Source: Apteryx mantelli (lineage: Eukaryota > Chordata > Aves > Apterygiformes > Apterygidae). From it: 64,000 nucleotides of DNA. The position numbers and the translations under genes were made by a program. The stretch's first letter is position 1, and each line of letters opens with the position of its first letter. Positions 38,250 through 49,380 of the stretch are shown here, in pieces. Under the pieces are notes generated by a model. It saw nothing but the letters and a program-made list of their open reading frames with translations, had not been told where the DNA came from and did not search any database. Location of the stretch: NCBI RefSeq assembly GCF_036417845.1, contig NC_089981.1, positions 75,681,268 to 75,745,267 of the forward strand, written 5' to 3'.

Positions 38250-38315
38250 CAATTTCCGATCTCAGTTACAGTGGTTCAAATCCGGAGCAACTTCTTTATT
38301 TTCAAGTTATTTATA
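38250..38315 (+). mobile_element. Fossil repeat copy (family B)
   Basis: CAATTTCCGATCTCAGTTAC, then AGTGGTTCAAATCCGGAGCA and ACTTC, closely follow the remembered wording 'CAAATTCTGATCTCAGTTACACTGGTGTAAATCCGGAGTAACTCC' of an old amniote repeat. This is the clearest family B copy in the window. The family name is not certain. Confidence 0.6.
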
Positions 38316-40760
38316 CACTCTCAAAAAACTGTTTTCTTTTTCAGAAACATTGTTCCTGGGAGTGATCATCTACTTTATAAATATGGAAACTAGTGTCATT
38401 TTAGATTTATGAGCTATAGTGTGCCCCTGCAGATAATTAAAAAGCTGTAGATAATTATGACTCTGTAGTGCAGTTTCACAGAATCATACATACCTCAAGA
38501 TTATGTACTAGTTGTGTTTGTAAGCGGTAATTGTCTCATTTGCCCTGAGATATTGAATATTATTGAGAAATCCCTATGACCATAGAAAAAATGAGTGTTC
38601 TCTTATCTCTAACGTTTTTACATAGCACTACTTGCTTGAATGAAGTTCATCACTAGAGAAAGGATTTGCCAGCTGGGCCCATAATCTACTCATTCCCCAC
38701 TCAAATGAGAGATCCCTGCTTCTAAACTCTTCTCGGTCAAGACTTGGATCCCAGCATCACAAGCTTTAAATGTAACAGGCCTTAAAGGTAAATATCTTCT
38801 GGAAGCAGTTCAATATGAAATATTATGTGATTTAAAACTTATTATGTGATTATCAACTCAGTGACACTAGACTGATGGGATCACGGCAGAATGTCTAATC
38901 TAAGAATAAAGGATAATTAATTTAATAAATGGTAATGTATTTAACACATACAGACAATTGCTAACACACTCTAGGGCAAAAGTTGAAATACTTGATGTGT
39001 ATGTCATACATATGCCACGCATTTTTTCCTGAACACAGAGGTTATCTCTACGCTGCAATCAGGAGGTGTGACTACAGTGCAGCTGTATGCACCTGCTGCC
39101 ACCTGAATGCAGCTAGCTCAGGTAACAGGAAAGCAAAGACATGACACCACAAGTTTTAACCTTGTGAATAAGAACCTGGTTTCCCCAGCAGCAAAGCTGA
39201 TGCTACTGCATAGCAGGTATTTATTGTAGCTAACTGTTGCGCCCTAATTTAAGAAGCTGTATTAGATATAGCATCTTCAGGAAGGAAAAGAGTACAAGCC
39301 TTATTTCTGCCGGTCATCCACCGGAGGAGCCGAAGTCTGACAGTATTTAGAGGGACCAACTTCATAACTTTGTCTTCCATGTTAGGATGAAAACTAAGCA
39401 AAATGAGTATCCTCATAACTACTACCTCATTAGGTTGGAGGTGAAAGATATAACCTAACACCAGTAAAAATTAGTTTAGATTAGATTCACTAATATTTGT
39501 TAACGGATCATATCTATCCATGCAATGAATCCAAGTGTATATGAAGATAAACAGACTAGAATTGTTCCAGCCTGACTTTGAACATCTTACAGGTTCTAGC
39601 TTAAAACTCAAAGGCAAAATCTTCAAAGATTCTAGGGTTTTTTTGAAACATTCAGTCTCCTGTAGCTATAAAAATGTATAAATTACTTAGCATGTTGCAT
39701 TTACACCCACTATATACATACTGTTGTGTACATATATATTCAATATTATATTATATGTTATTATATATGACATCTACTCTGAGTATATAATGTACATTTC
39801 AAGCAAAAATTATTTCAAACAGAAGAGATGGACATTTTACCTTTAAAATTGTGTTTGTTTAACATTTTCACACACAAAAAAAGTTACAGCCTTTTGAAAA
39901 ATACATTTCAACAAGCTCTTTTCTGCAAACAATATTGTTTTTGTGAATCAGACATTTCTGATTAAACAACATTCAGTAAAAAATTAACTCTGGCAAGTCA
40001 CAATGCTCCCCAAACATCCCTGCAGTCAGATGACACTATAATACTTTATGAAGGATTTGGACAGTAGATCTTCTATTATTTTTGCTAAAAGTAAGGGCAG
40101 ACACCCTTTTCTGTGAATTCCACAGCTAGGTGTATTTGTACATACACACAGCTTTAGTAATAACTTAAACCCAAACCTTTCAATGAGTAAATAAAATATG
40201 TCTGCATGTGCAAAAATGAGACCAAAATCAAAAGACATTTGAACATTTGCAGCCTTGCCCATGTTGCCCTGCAGAGAACCACTGAGCACCTCAGGTATGA
40301 ACTGAGTACTGAGCTCAGTCCGACAAAGAAGCCAGCAATGCTGAGCTTGTGCTGTCACTAGTTTGTGCTGTCACTTTTATACAGGTAACTATAAATTAAA
40401 TAAAAGTTCTGGGTCTAGTGTATTACATTTGGGGATTTGGATTTATCAATGCAACTTTAAACTATATACCTCTAAGTCCTGTTGTGCCCAATTTCTGTGG
40501 CCAGTGAGCACTGTAACACACCATGAGATTTTGTCATCTAATCCTCCAGACCCAAAGTGCCATGGCTCCTCCTCACCCACACATCCTTTCCATGGAAAAA
40601 AGGCTGTGGGATGAAGGATGGCACATGGCAGGATTTTACCCTGTGATGGAGACAAAACATGATGGGAGAGTGGGAAAGTGCTCAGTTTATACACATTTGA
40701 ATGCATGTAAGCCTTGGGCTCAAACCCTGCAGACAACCTTAAATAGGGGTCATATCATAC
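38315..40760. other. A+T-rich stretch, no gene seen
   Basis: Includes a very A+T-rich patch with TATATA strings at about 39.70-39.80 kb and chance frames up to 110 codons (40026-40358, minus). No recognised gene or RNA. Confidence 0.6.
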
Positions 40761-40765
40761 TAATT

Positions 40766-40849
40766 CTCAGGGGGCAAAAACTGTGTTTCCCGGTATTTTT
40801 ATGTAGCAACTGGCACATTTGGGGCACTACTGTAAAATAAATAATAACC
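40766..40849 (+). mobile_element. Fossil retrotransposon tail (family A)
   Basis: CTCAGGGGGCAAAAACTGTG, then TTTTTATGTAGCAACTGGCA, CATTTGGGGCACTACTGTAA and AATAAATAATAA. This matches the 'GGGGCAGGGACTGT...GCGCCTAGCACA.TGGGGCCCTACTGTAAATAAATAATAA' tail known from L2/MIR-like old repeats in sauropsids. It is the second copy in the window and has the same orientation as the one at 10.2 kb. Confidence 0.55.
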
Positions 40850-42440
40850 TTTCGTAAACTGAGGTTGACACGCTGCTCCAAACTCAAACTGTTAAGCATT
40901 TTGCTTTGCTTTTGCCTCAGAGGCAGAAATAAAGAGTGACATATCCCAAATGGCTAAAATTCCTTGGCCTTTCTCTCAGACACATTAACATTATTAAAAA
41001 CATGTAAACTTGGGGGTTTTTGCTGTTGTTGTTTTGGTCTTCGCATTGTTATTTTGTTTGTTTCTTTATTCTACTCCAACCCATTGTTTTCACTTACTAC
41101 CCACGCCACGAACAATAACCGATGAAGCAGCAAAAATCCTGTGCAATTGTTTGGAGAGCAGCAGCAGTCCCATTGTGCTGCCAGGATCTCAGCCCAGCGT
41201 ACCAGTTCAGCATGCAAGGTTACCAAAAACAGGCTGTCATAGCTCAAATCTGCCTCTCCCAGCTGGAAAGATTTGGGAAACTCACAGTTTAAAAAAGGAG
41301 CATGTGTTGGCAAAGGTCATCAGTTCTGCAAGTTCCCCCAGAGGGGAACTCAGCACTCAGCTTTATGTAAGACACGTCTCCCCAGACAGCCCTCCGCAAG
41401 TTCCCGGGCCGATGCATGGTACACCGCTTCTGTAAAGCACATACTTTTACAACTCTCTACAGGAAAGGTCAAAATATCCATTTTATTCTGGACATTAACT
41501 TTCAAATAGCAAATGTTTTAATTCTTATTAATATTGTTATTACATTTAAATTTAAGCAGTAATAAAGGAATGCCCATCTAAGGTACTAACTGTCTGAAGC
41601 ATAATCCCAGAAGCGTTGAAGAGTCTTTCAAACCAGGACTTGGGCAGCCAGCTTTCTCCCAGTAATTGTTTTCCACCCCTTTAATTGAGGGTAGAACCCA
41701 TGAGCCCTGTTCAAAAACACTATCATACAAATACATTTTGCCACAAGCAGACAAGTTCTTTACATTAAAATCTGCAACACATTTCATAGAAGCATAAATA
41801 CATTTACTGCAAAGTTACTTGCAAGCTCTTTATTTTGTTCTAAATATTTCACAGTCCAGAGAATGTTACTAATAAAGTGCTCATGTCCAAAATATGATGG
41901 AGTTTGTAATAAATTTCAAACAGGGCAGTAGATACAAGGAGAAAAACGATTTAGAAATGTTTTACTTATTCCAAGTTGAGAACAATGGAGTCTTTTTTCA
42001 GAAGAATTCAGAAGGAAGATATAAAGCACACAATACATTTCAATTTTTATTTAAAGATTGCAATAAAGAAACAACTTTGCAACTTAAACAAAACATTCCT
42101 TTTCTCTTGTTGTCTGAAATACAAAGTATTCACAGTGATGATATATGAACCTGCAGAAAGATAAACTGATTAGATTAGATAAGCAAGAACAGCAACAGAT
42201 ATCAAACTTGAAACTAGCACACATATCTGCTAGGGAGAGCTATTTTTATTATCTTTGATTTATACTCAGCGATGAGACACAATTACGAGAAGAGGAAATA
42301 TCAATTAAGTGGGAGAAAAGTTTTATTAATGGGACAATAATGTTTTTCTTGCTGCTTGGGTTGTCCATTTGTTTGGAGCTGGAGCAAAGCATATTTTGAA
42401 TTTTAAAGAGAAATCGGGATTGCTATATCACTTTTCCTAC
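40850..42440. other. Mixed sequence, no gene seen
   Basis: The 141-codon plus-strand frame at 41010-41435 begins with a hydrophobic run that mimics a signal segment, but its body is low-complexity and unmatched, so I do not call it. The section at 41.86-42.35 kb is A+T-rich with some TTAATTA-like cores. Confidence 0.6.
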
Positions 42441-42449
42441 AACACTGAG

Positions 42450-42720
42450 CTCTCGCTATTGCTTCACCCACTCGCCACAGAGCAGCAAGAGCCGCGTTAC
42501 TGCTGCTTCCCACCATGGCCCGCGTTGTCCGGCCGTGTCCCGGCTGTGCCCCTCTCCCGGCAGGCGCCTGGGCGCCGGCACCGGGAGCCAGCACAGGGCT
42601 CGCTGGGTGCCCAGCCGTACCGAGGGTGCCGGCCACCGCCTGGGGCACGGCACAGCACAGACACTGCGCCGAAAACCCCACGGGGCAGCTCAGCCGTACG
42701 TATCTGCTAGCTACACTGAA
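42450..42720. other. CpG-rich islet 1
   Basis: About 25 CpG dinucleotides fall within about 250 bp of high G+C sequence, sharply different from the A+T-rich sides. Frames are open in several phases on both strands, as expected of G+C-rich DNA. Short CpG islands mark vertebrate promoters and some intergenic enhancers or lncRNA starts. No TATA box, exon or splice site could be fixed. Confidence 0.7.
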
Positions 42721-42900
42721 GGCACCCTCGCAAGGCGTCCTCGTTTTTTCCTCTTTTTTTCAGTTGTACATTTTAGACAGTTTACGCTTCCTCTCTGAAA
42801 ACAGATTTTATCCTAATAAAGGCTTTTATTGCTATTATTCACCTGTCATTACACAGCATTAGACAATTATGTAGCATAGCCCGACTTGCAGAGTGAGGAA

Positions 42901-42928
42901 CATTCCCATTTGCTTTCAAATGGGAATG
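42901..42928. repeat. 12-bp hairpin with 4-nt loop
   Basis: CATTCCCATTTG (42901-42912) pairs perfectly with CAAATGGGAATG (42917-42928) around a CTTT loop. Pairing stops outside the stem, so it is too short for a microRNA precursor. Confidence 0.9.
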
Positions 42929-42939
42929 GGAAGACAACA

Positions 42940-43430
42940 TAAACAAAACATTTCATTAAAATATAGAGCTGCAGCTTTATTTATTTAAAAAAAAATAAAA
43001 TTAAGCATTGCCAAGACTGCCACCTACGCTTTAAAAACTTTGCTATGAAAACTCACTGGCATGAGCAAAAAGAAAAAAAAAATCTATGGGCATGAAACAG
43101 TCTTCAGTCACAGTTTGATTGCCAGGCGATTGACAAAATAATTTGTACCCGTCGATTTTCATGAAGGAAATTTTTACAATGGATTTGCCAAGCAGATTTT
43201 TAATTTTAATCAGTAATGAAAAAATGACAACATGGATCACAACAAGACATCAGCCGTTAAATGGGCTTTCGCGATTGCTGTCAGGACGACTCCATTAGGC
43301 AGCCATACCTTTGTGGGCATCAATCACGCTCTTCAAACTCTTGTACATCTTCGAGATTTAATTAGACATTTAAGTTCTTTACTAGCAATTTGCAAAACTG
43401 TCACTAACTAAAAGTGCAAGACACTAAAAA
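42940..43430. promoter_or_regulatory. Candidate conserved element with PBX/MEIS/HOX-type sites
   Basis: The sequence is repeat-free apart from a short A run. It has GATTGACA (43128-43135, resembling a PBX-MEIS site), ATCAATCA (43319-43326, reverse of TGATTGAT, a PBX-HOX site), TTTAATTAG (43357-43365), AATTTTAATCAG, and unusual CpG-bearing strings such as GGGCTTTCGCGATTGCTGTC and CAGGACGACTCCATTAGGC. It lies between two CpG-rich islets. The combination is typical of enhancers of developmental genes, but the role is inferred. Confidence 0.48.
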
Positions 43431-43619
43431 AAAATTTTAAGAGTGAGAGAGAGATTTCTTCTGAGCCCTAAGAGACTGTTTATCTAATTCCTGGGAGCAG
43501 TTTTAAAGCCACCATTCCCCTTCACTGAGTCTGACCAATGACTTTGAAGGCTAATTGCTGCTGCAGACTGAAACCAAGCACAGAAGTGTCTCAGACACAG
43601 CTGCAAACTGCCTTTAACC

Positions 43620-44020
43620 ACGACGCTGCGGCGAGCAAAGCACCGGGGAGGGAGGGTGGGCTCGTCCCTGTACGCTCGCTTGATGCCTTTTGCAGCCAGG
43701 TGCAGAGAGGGCAGGAAACACTTCCTCAGCTTTCTACGATAATTGCTGTGTTTGGGTTGGAAAGAGCTAATGAACTTAGGGAACGGTTTCTTGTTAAAAT
43801 GCATGCAGAATGGCCCACCGTGCCGCATCCGCACGCGCCCGGCTCGCGGGCACCTTGGCTGTGTCTGAACGCGGACGCCGCTGGAGCCAATGCCGTGTCG
43901 AGGCGTGGGAAATGCCCGCCGGGGCACCGGGTGCCCGGGCTAGCAGTTTAACAGCTTCGATGCGGGCACGGCGACAACATGCGCCTGGTACGGCTCCCTG
44001 CTCTTCCAAACCGCTGTGGG
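43620..44020. other. CpG-rich islet 2
   Basis: CpGs are dense, with roughly 27 between 43800 and 44015 and a second cluster at 43620-43680. Open frames on both strands up to 147 codons cover it in different phases, and none resembles a known protein. It may be a promoter-type island for an unseen transcript, or an orphan island. The flanking candidate elements make a regulatory reading plausible. Confidence 0.65.
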
Positions 44021-44570
44021 TCTAAGGGGGTGTCACCCTGGTGAGACTGGCTTTCCTGTCTGTTTGGAGAGCCTTGGACACTATTGGAACGAACTGGGGT
44101 TTTTTCTGTTGCTTTCCGTACTGTTCGAACAGGATCCTTTGTCACTGTTTCACCAAACAGGTCCTCACAGGTTTTGTGAGGGGAGGCATGATGGAGAAGT
44201 AAAAGCACTAACTTAGAGGGCTTTAGTTTTTGGTAAATATTTTATTCTTCTCCTCAAGAGGATTTCCGCAGCAAAAGCTATAGTCTCCTTTAAATGAACT
44301 TTGGCATACTACATAGCATTAGAGAGATAAATATAAAAGGCAGATTTGTGAAAATGCTGTTACTCACCAGTGAAAAATTTGCCCTGGGCGAAGATGTACA
44401 GTAGAGAGTTATTTTCAGGCTAAAGTTTTTTTGATGTGATTTTTTTTTGCTCTTCGGTGGTAAAACGAGGGGGCAGGGACTCTCAGCTTTCCTGCAGATC
44501 TTTAGCACAATGAGCGAGGGCATCAAACTTCAGCCATTAGCACATTAGAGCTATTTATTAGTCACCAGTC
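44020..44570. other. No gene seen
   Basis: Transition sequence. The pieces at 44.10-44.21 kb and 44.29-44.52 kb are unremarkable. Confidence 0.55.
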
Positions 44571-44805
44571 TGCACTGATATAGGAACATTTTCGTATTTT
44601 GCAATTATGCCCTCACTAAGATTACCTGTTCTCACCTGCATAAACTCCTTTGCCATACCAAGGGAGACAGATGACTCCGTGTCTTATTATTCAGGCAAAA
44701 TTAGCTTCTTGCATTCCCAAGCAACCACAATCATTGTCATGGCAATTTTCATGACTCTTCTGGGTAAATATAGTACCCATTTCACATCAGCAAGAGGGTG
44801 AACTG
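44570..44805. promoter_or_regulatory. Candidate conserved non-coding element
   Basis: Repeat-free sequence with GCAATTATGCCCTCACTAAG, TTATTATTCAGGCAAAATTAG and AACCACAATCATTGTCATGG. The last contains ACAAT/ATTGT cores in both orientations. This is an inference from texture. Confidence 0.35.
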
Positions 44806-44820
44806 TGGCAGAGTGATAAA

Positions 44821-45421
44821 ATGGAGGCAGTCATATTTTTAGGAGCATTGGGCCAGCGGCTGGGGGGGGCTTCCACTGTGCAGAGGAGCTCGTCATCGGC
44901 CAAACTTCCTCCTTCAGGTGCTGGTTACCCAGGGCTGGGAAGCCAGTGGTGCACGCAGGTTGGTGGAGAGACTCATTTTGCCCACCTGCATTGCCAGCCC
45001 TCTCAAACAGGACGAACACCCCACGCCATCTGGCTGGGGACCACAGCAGGATGCTCCATCTGCCCTTCCTTGCCTGGTGAAGCGCTCCCGTACACACAAC
45101 TTCCCGGTCGCTGGGGACATCACCAGCGGCAAGAGGAAGATGGCACGCAAGAGGGAAATTGAAGGAGACACGTGGGCTCCAGAGGAGGAAGCCAGGGAGC
45201 TCCTCATCGAGCTCCTGGGGGACGCAAGACATCCGCAGCAGTGGCTGCTCTGGCACCAGCTGAAAGCATCGAGTACCAAGACGGGGATTAAACAAAGGGA
45301 ATCATCTCCCCCCGCCAAAAACAAAGTGAAAAGAAGTCGTGCAGAAAGCAGGCTTTGCACCACCTCACTACGCAGCTTACGTGAGCATGTGCCCAGTCAG
45401 CAGGTATTTCCAGCAAATTAG
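44821..45421. other. Multi-frame open stretch, possible unassigned exon
   Basis: Long open frames overlap in several phases: 44918-45421 plus (167 codons), 44821-45162 plus (113), 44831-45295 minus (154) and 44914-45363 minus (149). The region is G+C-rich, which by itself lengthens frames. In the 167-codon frame, residues at about 75-115 read as a charged, helix-like segment (KRKMARKREIEG, then WAPEEEARELLIELLGD, then WLLWHQLK), followed by a Lys/Arg-rich tail. The W..EE..LL pattern loosely recalls the start of Myb/SANT-like DNA-binding domains, but the diagnostic later tryptophans are not convincing. I do not call a gene. Confidence 0.25.
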
Positions 45422-45424
45422 GGA

Positions 45425-46030
45425 AAACTAAGGGGCTGTGAAGAAACTGAGGAAAGAGGCAAGAGCGAGTGAAAAACTCTGACCAGCATCTGTAGCAATT
45501 AAGAGTCTTTGGCAATTTTCACTTTTGTGGCCTCCACCAGTTCTTTAACACACTTTCTTTAAATCATTTGATCAGATGCTTTGATTATTCATCAGCACCT
45601 CAGTGCCTCTGGATGAGAGAGCACACAGGCGACACATGAATCACGTACCTTCATTTACACCAACACAGTGCAGTACATGGCACATGATCAGCCAAGCCTA
45701 TTTTATACAGAAATAAACAGCAACGTAGCAACAACACATCAGAGTACTTTTCACCTTCCATGAGCTTCCAAACTTCTTAGCTAATTAACCTCTACATCAC
45801 AGCTATGAGTCAGGTGACTTTTAATAATATCAATATAAATGACTTTTCAAATGCGAATACTGAGGCTAATGAGAAACATGGTGCCAGAGACGAGAACTCA
45901 AGCGCTACGCACTGAGGTCTGACTCTGCCTCACTGCAATTTTTATCACCTACTTCACCTTTAAATGTGCAGCCTTTGTAAATAAATAAGCGCATGCATGT
46001 GTGTACATATAAAGTTTTTTCCTTTCTCTT
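45425..46030. other. No gene seen
   Basis: A+T-rich to mixed sequence, with CTTTGATTATTCATCAGC near 45.58 kb as the only regulatory-looking string. Confidence 0.55.
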
Positions 46031-46032
46031 TT

Positions 46033-46075
46033 CATATATATATGTACACACACACGCACACACACATATATATAT
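46033..46075. repeat. (AT)n(AC)n(AT)n alternating run
   Basis: All 43 bases alternate pyrimidine and purine: CATATATATATGTAC, then ACACACACGCACACACACA, then TATATATAT. An AC core flanked by AT arms gives a roughly symmetric run. It can adopt Z-DNA or cruciform structure. This is the second such run of identical length in the window. Confidence 0.9.
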
Positions 46076-46079
46076 TAAA

Positions 46080-48380
46080 ATCTAGCACTATTTGTATTAA
46101 AACTCTGCTCTCTTCAAACTAGAGGGCCCTGTTCCAAAGCCTTTCGCACACAGGAGAAACAGCGACTGCCTGGCTGAGGGAGCTGGGCCAGGGAAGAGCC
46201 GAGCCCTGCAGCCCGCGTGAGCAGCCCAAGGGCCACGCTGTGCCGGGGCACTTCAAGGGTACGGCCCTTCTCCCTATCTGCCAGCACAACTTGTGCTGAA
46301 AGGACTTTTGCACTGATGAAGCAAGAATTTTGTCTTAGCAGCAGCACAGGGATAATTAAACCACTCTAAGCCCTGATGCCTTCAAGCACTGCTACTTCAG
46401 CAGCGTGCTTCCTCCTCTTTCCCAACACACCGCAAGCTCCTGTATGGCATATTTCTGTCCATTTGAGTGCTAGGTGGGAAAGACCAATTGGAGTATCTGG
46501 TCGGCCCATCTACTTGGTAATACTTTCTTCAATTTTCTTACTCAAGTGCTGCTCAGAAAAAGTTTCCGCTGACTCAAAGGGTGTTTCACCTGAGTAAGCC
46601 TTAAGTAAAGTCCATGGGATTTGGCCACCTCAGTGTTGGTACAAGAAGATCCGTGGAGAAATGCCTCTTGCTTTTTGGTGTCGGGCCAGCAGGGTGGAAT
46701 GGGAAAGCCTGGGGAACATTTTGTTCTTACCTTACCACACGGAGGTTTCAGCAGGAAGTTCTCCCGCCGGTCCGACCATGCCCCATTCCCAGGCACCACT
46801 GCCAGCTCTACGCACTGCAGGGGCTCCCTGGAGGAAGTAACAGGCTGCAGGCTGGAGCAGCCTCTGCAGTCTGCCACGCTGGTGAATCTCCCAAGAGCTC
46901 TTCTTCCAGTTTATAGAGATCACCCGGACTTTAGATCATTAGTATTTTTTAAGATGTTTTGGTTCATCAGAATATGAACCCTCTGCCTTGTAATATGACA
47001 TGAGTCAGATGTTTCCCTCAATCCACTGTCTGAACTATGTATTCCAGCCTAATATAAATATTGTCCTTCCAGCTTTGGGTTCCTGAACATTTCCTGTATC
47101 TACGTGCTATAGAGAGAGCTACCTTGGCCAGCAAGAAGGCAGATTTGAAGGAAATGAAGACAATAACCTTTGTCAAAGATGCCCTTACAGCTTCTAGTGT
47201 CACTCACTATTGATCTAAGAATCTCACTAATTTTAAAATGCAAAAATGTTTGTGGCTATCCTGAAGGAAGAGAAGTATAAGTTAACCTGTTGCATAGGCC
47301 AAGACCTTGATTTGGAAATTGGTCTTCCGGCTAGAAACTTCCGTCAACAGAAAAAACAGCTTGATCTGGGAATAATCATTTAAGTAGAAATTGACAATGC
47401 TGATGATAAGCACAAAATTGTTTGAGCTCTTTCTTCCAAGTAGATGATACAAAACTCACTGAAGATAGCTTTTTTTCATTGGTTTGGAAGGACTTCATTC
47501 ATGCAGCTCTTTTTCCCTGAAACACTTAGGCAGATTTCTTTTTTTCCTCTGATTTTTCAATCTTCTAAAAATCAGTCTGGTATAGTAAAATCCTAGTCCC
47601 TGCTTGTGGACTTTGCCACTACATAGCTGGTACAAACAAAATCTCATCCAGGGATTCCAACAATTTTTAATAAACCTACAACAGCAGATCAACTTTATGT
47701 TTCTGAGTGATGGGTGCAAACTAAGTATTAAAAATATAAAAAGATCTTATGTAGGCCAATGTCTGGCCTCAGCTGTATCAAGAAAAGTCTGACTTAATTC
47801 AATAGGTCTAAAATTGACACCATTTCACAGAGAGTCTCGGTGGAGATCATGGTTTGTAACTTTCCTACGTGAAGTGGATGAAGTGGCTCTAGGTATATTA
47901 TTTTCTCATCACATCTGCAGAGTGGCAATTATATTCATTTCAGTGAAAGTCATGATCACATCAATGTTAGACCTACGTAAACTGTTCCAAGATAAACTTT
48001 GCATCATTTCAGATATTGGTGATAAATCAAAGCTCAACAGAGTTGAGCTGAAAATTTATATCGAATGTATTGACAGATTTGTTCATGTTAGTTCACTAGT
48101 TAATTCAGCCTATGAGTGAATGAGCAATACATTCAGCCAATAGAACCCCACATCTCTAGATTAAAGATACTTTTCCACGCGGTTAAGGCTCTCTGATTAC
48201 TACCAGCTAATTTCTAATGAGGCTGGGCTGTAATTTGCAGGTTTGCTTCAAGTCCAACTTCCTCCATCCTCAAAGCCAAGTGTTACATCAAATAAGCCTC
48301 AAAATTCCCACTTAATTTTGAGTTCCACTTAACTCCTTGACTATCTGCCACTGCTCCCTCCCATTCCCACAGCTATTATT
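46080..48380. other. Mixed sequence, no gene seen
   Basis: 46.12-46.92 kb is G+C-richer with overlapping chance frames up to 118 codons on both strands and no recognisable domain. 46.93-48.38 kb is A+T-rich. A small motif-rich piece (AGCTAATTTCTAATGAGG and CTGTAATTTGC) lies near 48.21 kb. Confidence 0.55.
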
Positions 48381-48381
48381 T

Positions 48382-48385
<4 letters not shown>

Positions 48386-48423
<38 letters not shown>
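48386..48423. repeat. (AC)19 microsatellite
   Basis: An uninterrupted AC run of about 38 bp, the longest perfect dinucleotide repeat in the window. Confidence 0.96.
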
Positions 48424-48425
<2 letters not shown>

Positions 48426-49045
48426 ATGCTCCAATGCCATTGGCAGTATAAGGACCTTTAAGCTGAAAGGGGCCTTCTTTTGATGTAGAACGGCTGTGGC
48501 ACAATTCATCCTTTCCCACAGGATCTCCTCAAGTTTCCATCTCATGTGAACCCAAAATCAGAAGAGAAAAAACTAAATGTGAAAGGGAGAGTTTAAGAGC
48601 TCCGGAACATGCAAAAAATCCATGGATTCGTGTTCCTAAAAACCCAGATCATTAGGTCTCCTAAAGCCTCTGACAGTACCAAAATCAAACACAGAATGAG
48701 TATCCATAGGCAAGATAGAATTCCAGATTTTCAGCTGATGTTAACCAGCAGGGCTACGCTGCTTACCTCAGCCTCAGCTGGTCCATTATGATTTCTTTGC
48801 TTTTCTTTGCATGTAAGTACCATTCATATCCAGGAGCATTCGGCGTGTTTTCTTTTCTATATTCTTTTACTCTGGTTATTTGACTCACTACCAAAACAAA
48901 TAAACTAAAATAACCCTACACACACGTCTATTGTATCGTATCCACAAAGGATTCTGTTATTACATATGCAGAAGCGGAACTTCTAGAAAATAAAACACGA
49001 AACAGTTTGAGTCTCTAAGGCCAATTACAACTACTCTGATTTAAA
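48424..49045. other. No gene seen
   Basis: Unremarkable mixed sequence. Confidence 0.55.
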
Positions 49046-49049
49046 AGGA

Positions 49050-49380
49050 TTATAGAGAAGCAGGCTCTGTGCAATAATTTCCAGTCTAATTACAATTTAC
49101 AAAGAATCTTCATTGTTGTCAAAAATATTTAATGTGCCTTGGCATTTAGCAAATAATCTAATTCGATTTTTTTTTGGTCACACAACATGATCGCACACAA
49201 TTCTCTGAGCTGTTTACAGTGAGCAAAATTATCCTTGCAGCTAGATAGTTAGATCCTTCTGAATTGGTAATCAAACATGATTGTGATTACACTGAATTTT
49301 TAGTGCTGTCACAAGTGTGCACTTACTAATCGCAGGACTATGAGAATAGCTGCTAAACCCTAAGCTTTATGAATAAAATT
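49050..49380. promoter_or_regulatory. Candidate conserved non-coding element
   Basis: Repeat-free A+T-moderate sequence with dense cores: CCAGTCTAATTACAATTTAC, AATCTAATTCG, GAATTGGTAATCAAACATGA, GTGATTACACTGAA and GCACTTACTAATCGC. Several are TAAT homeodomain or TAATC/GATTA bicoid-type sites. Another small piece with similar texture lies at about 49.60-49.72 kb. The role is inferred. Confidence 0.38.

Noticed and set aside
41010..41435. 141-codon frame with a hydrophobic start resembling a signal peptide
   Set aside because: The hydrophobic part comes from a T-rich stretch and the rest has no recognisable domain.
42901..42928. MicroRNA precursor
   Set aside because: The stem is only 12 bp. 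A precursor needs about 25-30 bp of near-complete pairing.
43484..44025. Several overlapping frames of 70-147 codons on both strands
   Set aside because: High G+C and few stop codons explain them. No phase shows a protein-like pattern I recognise.
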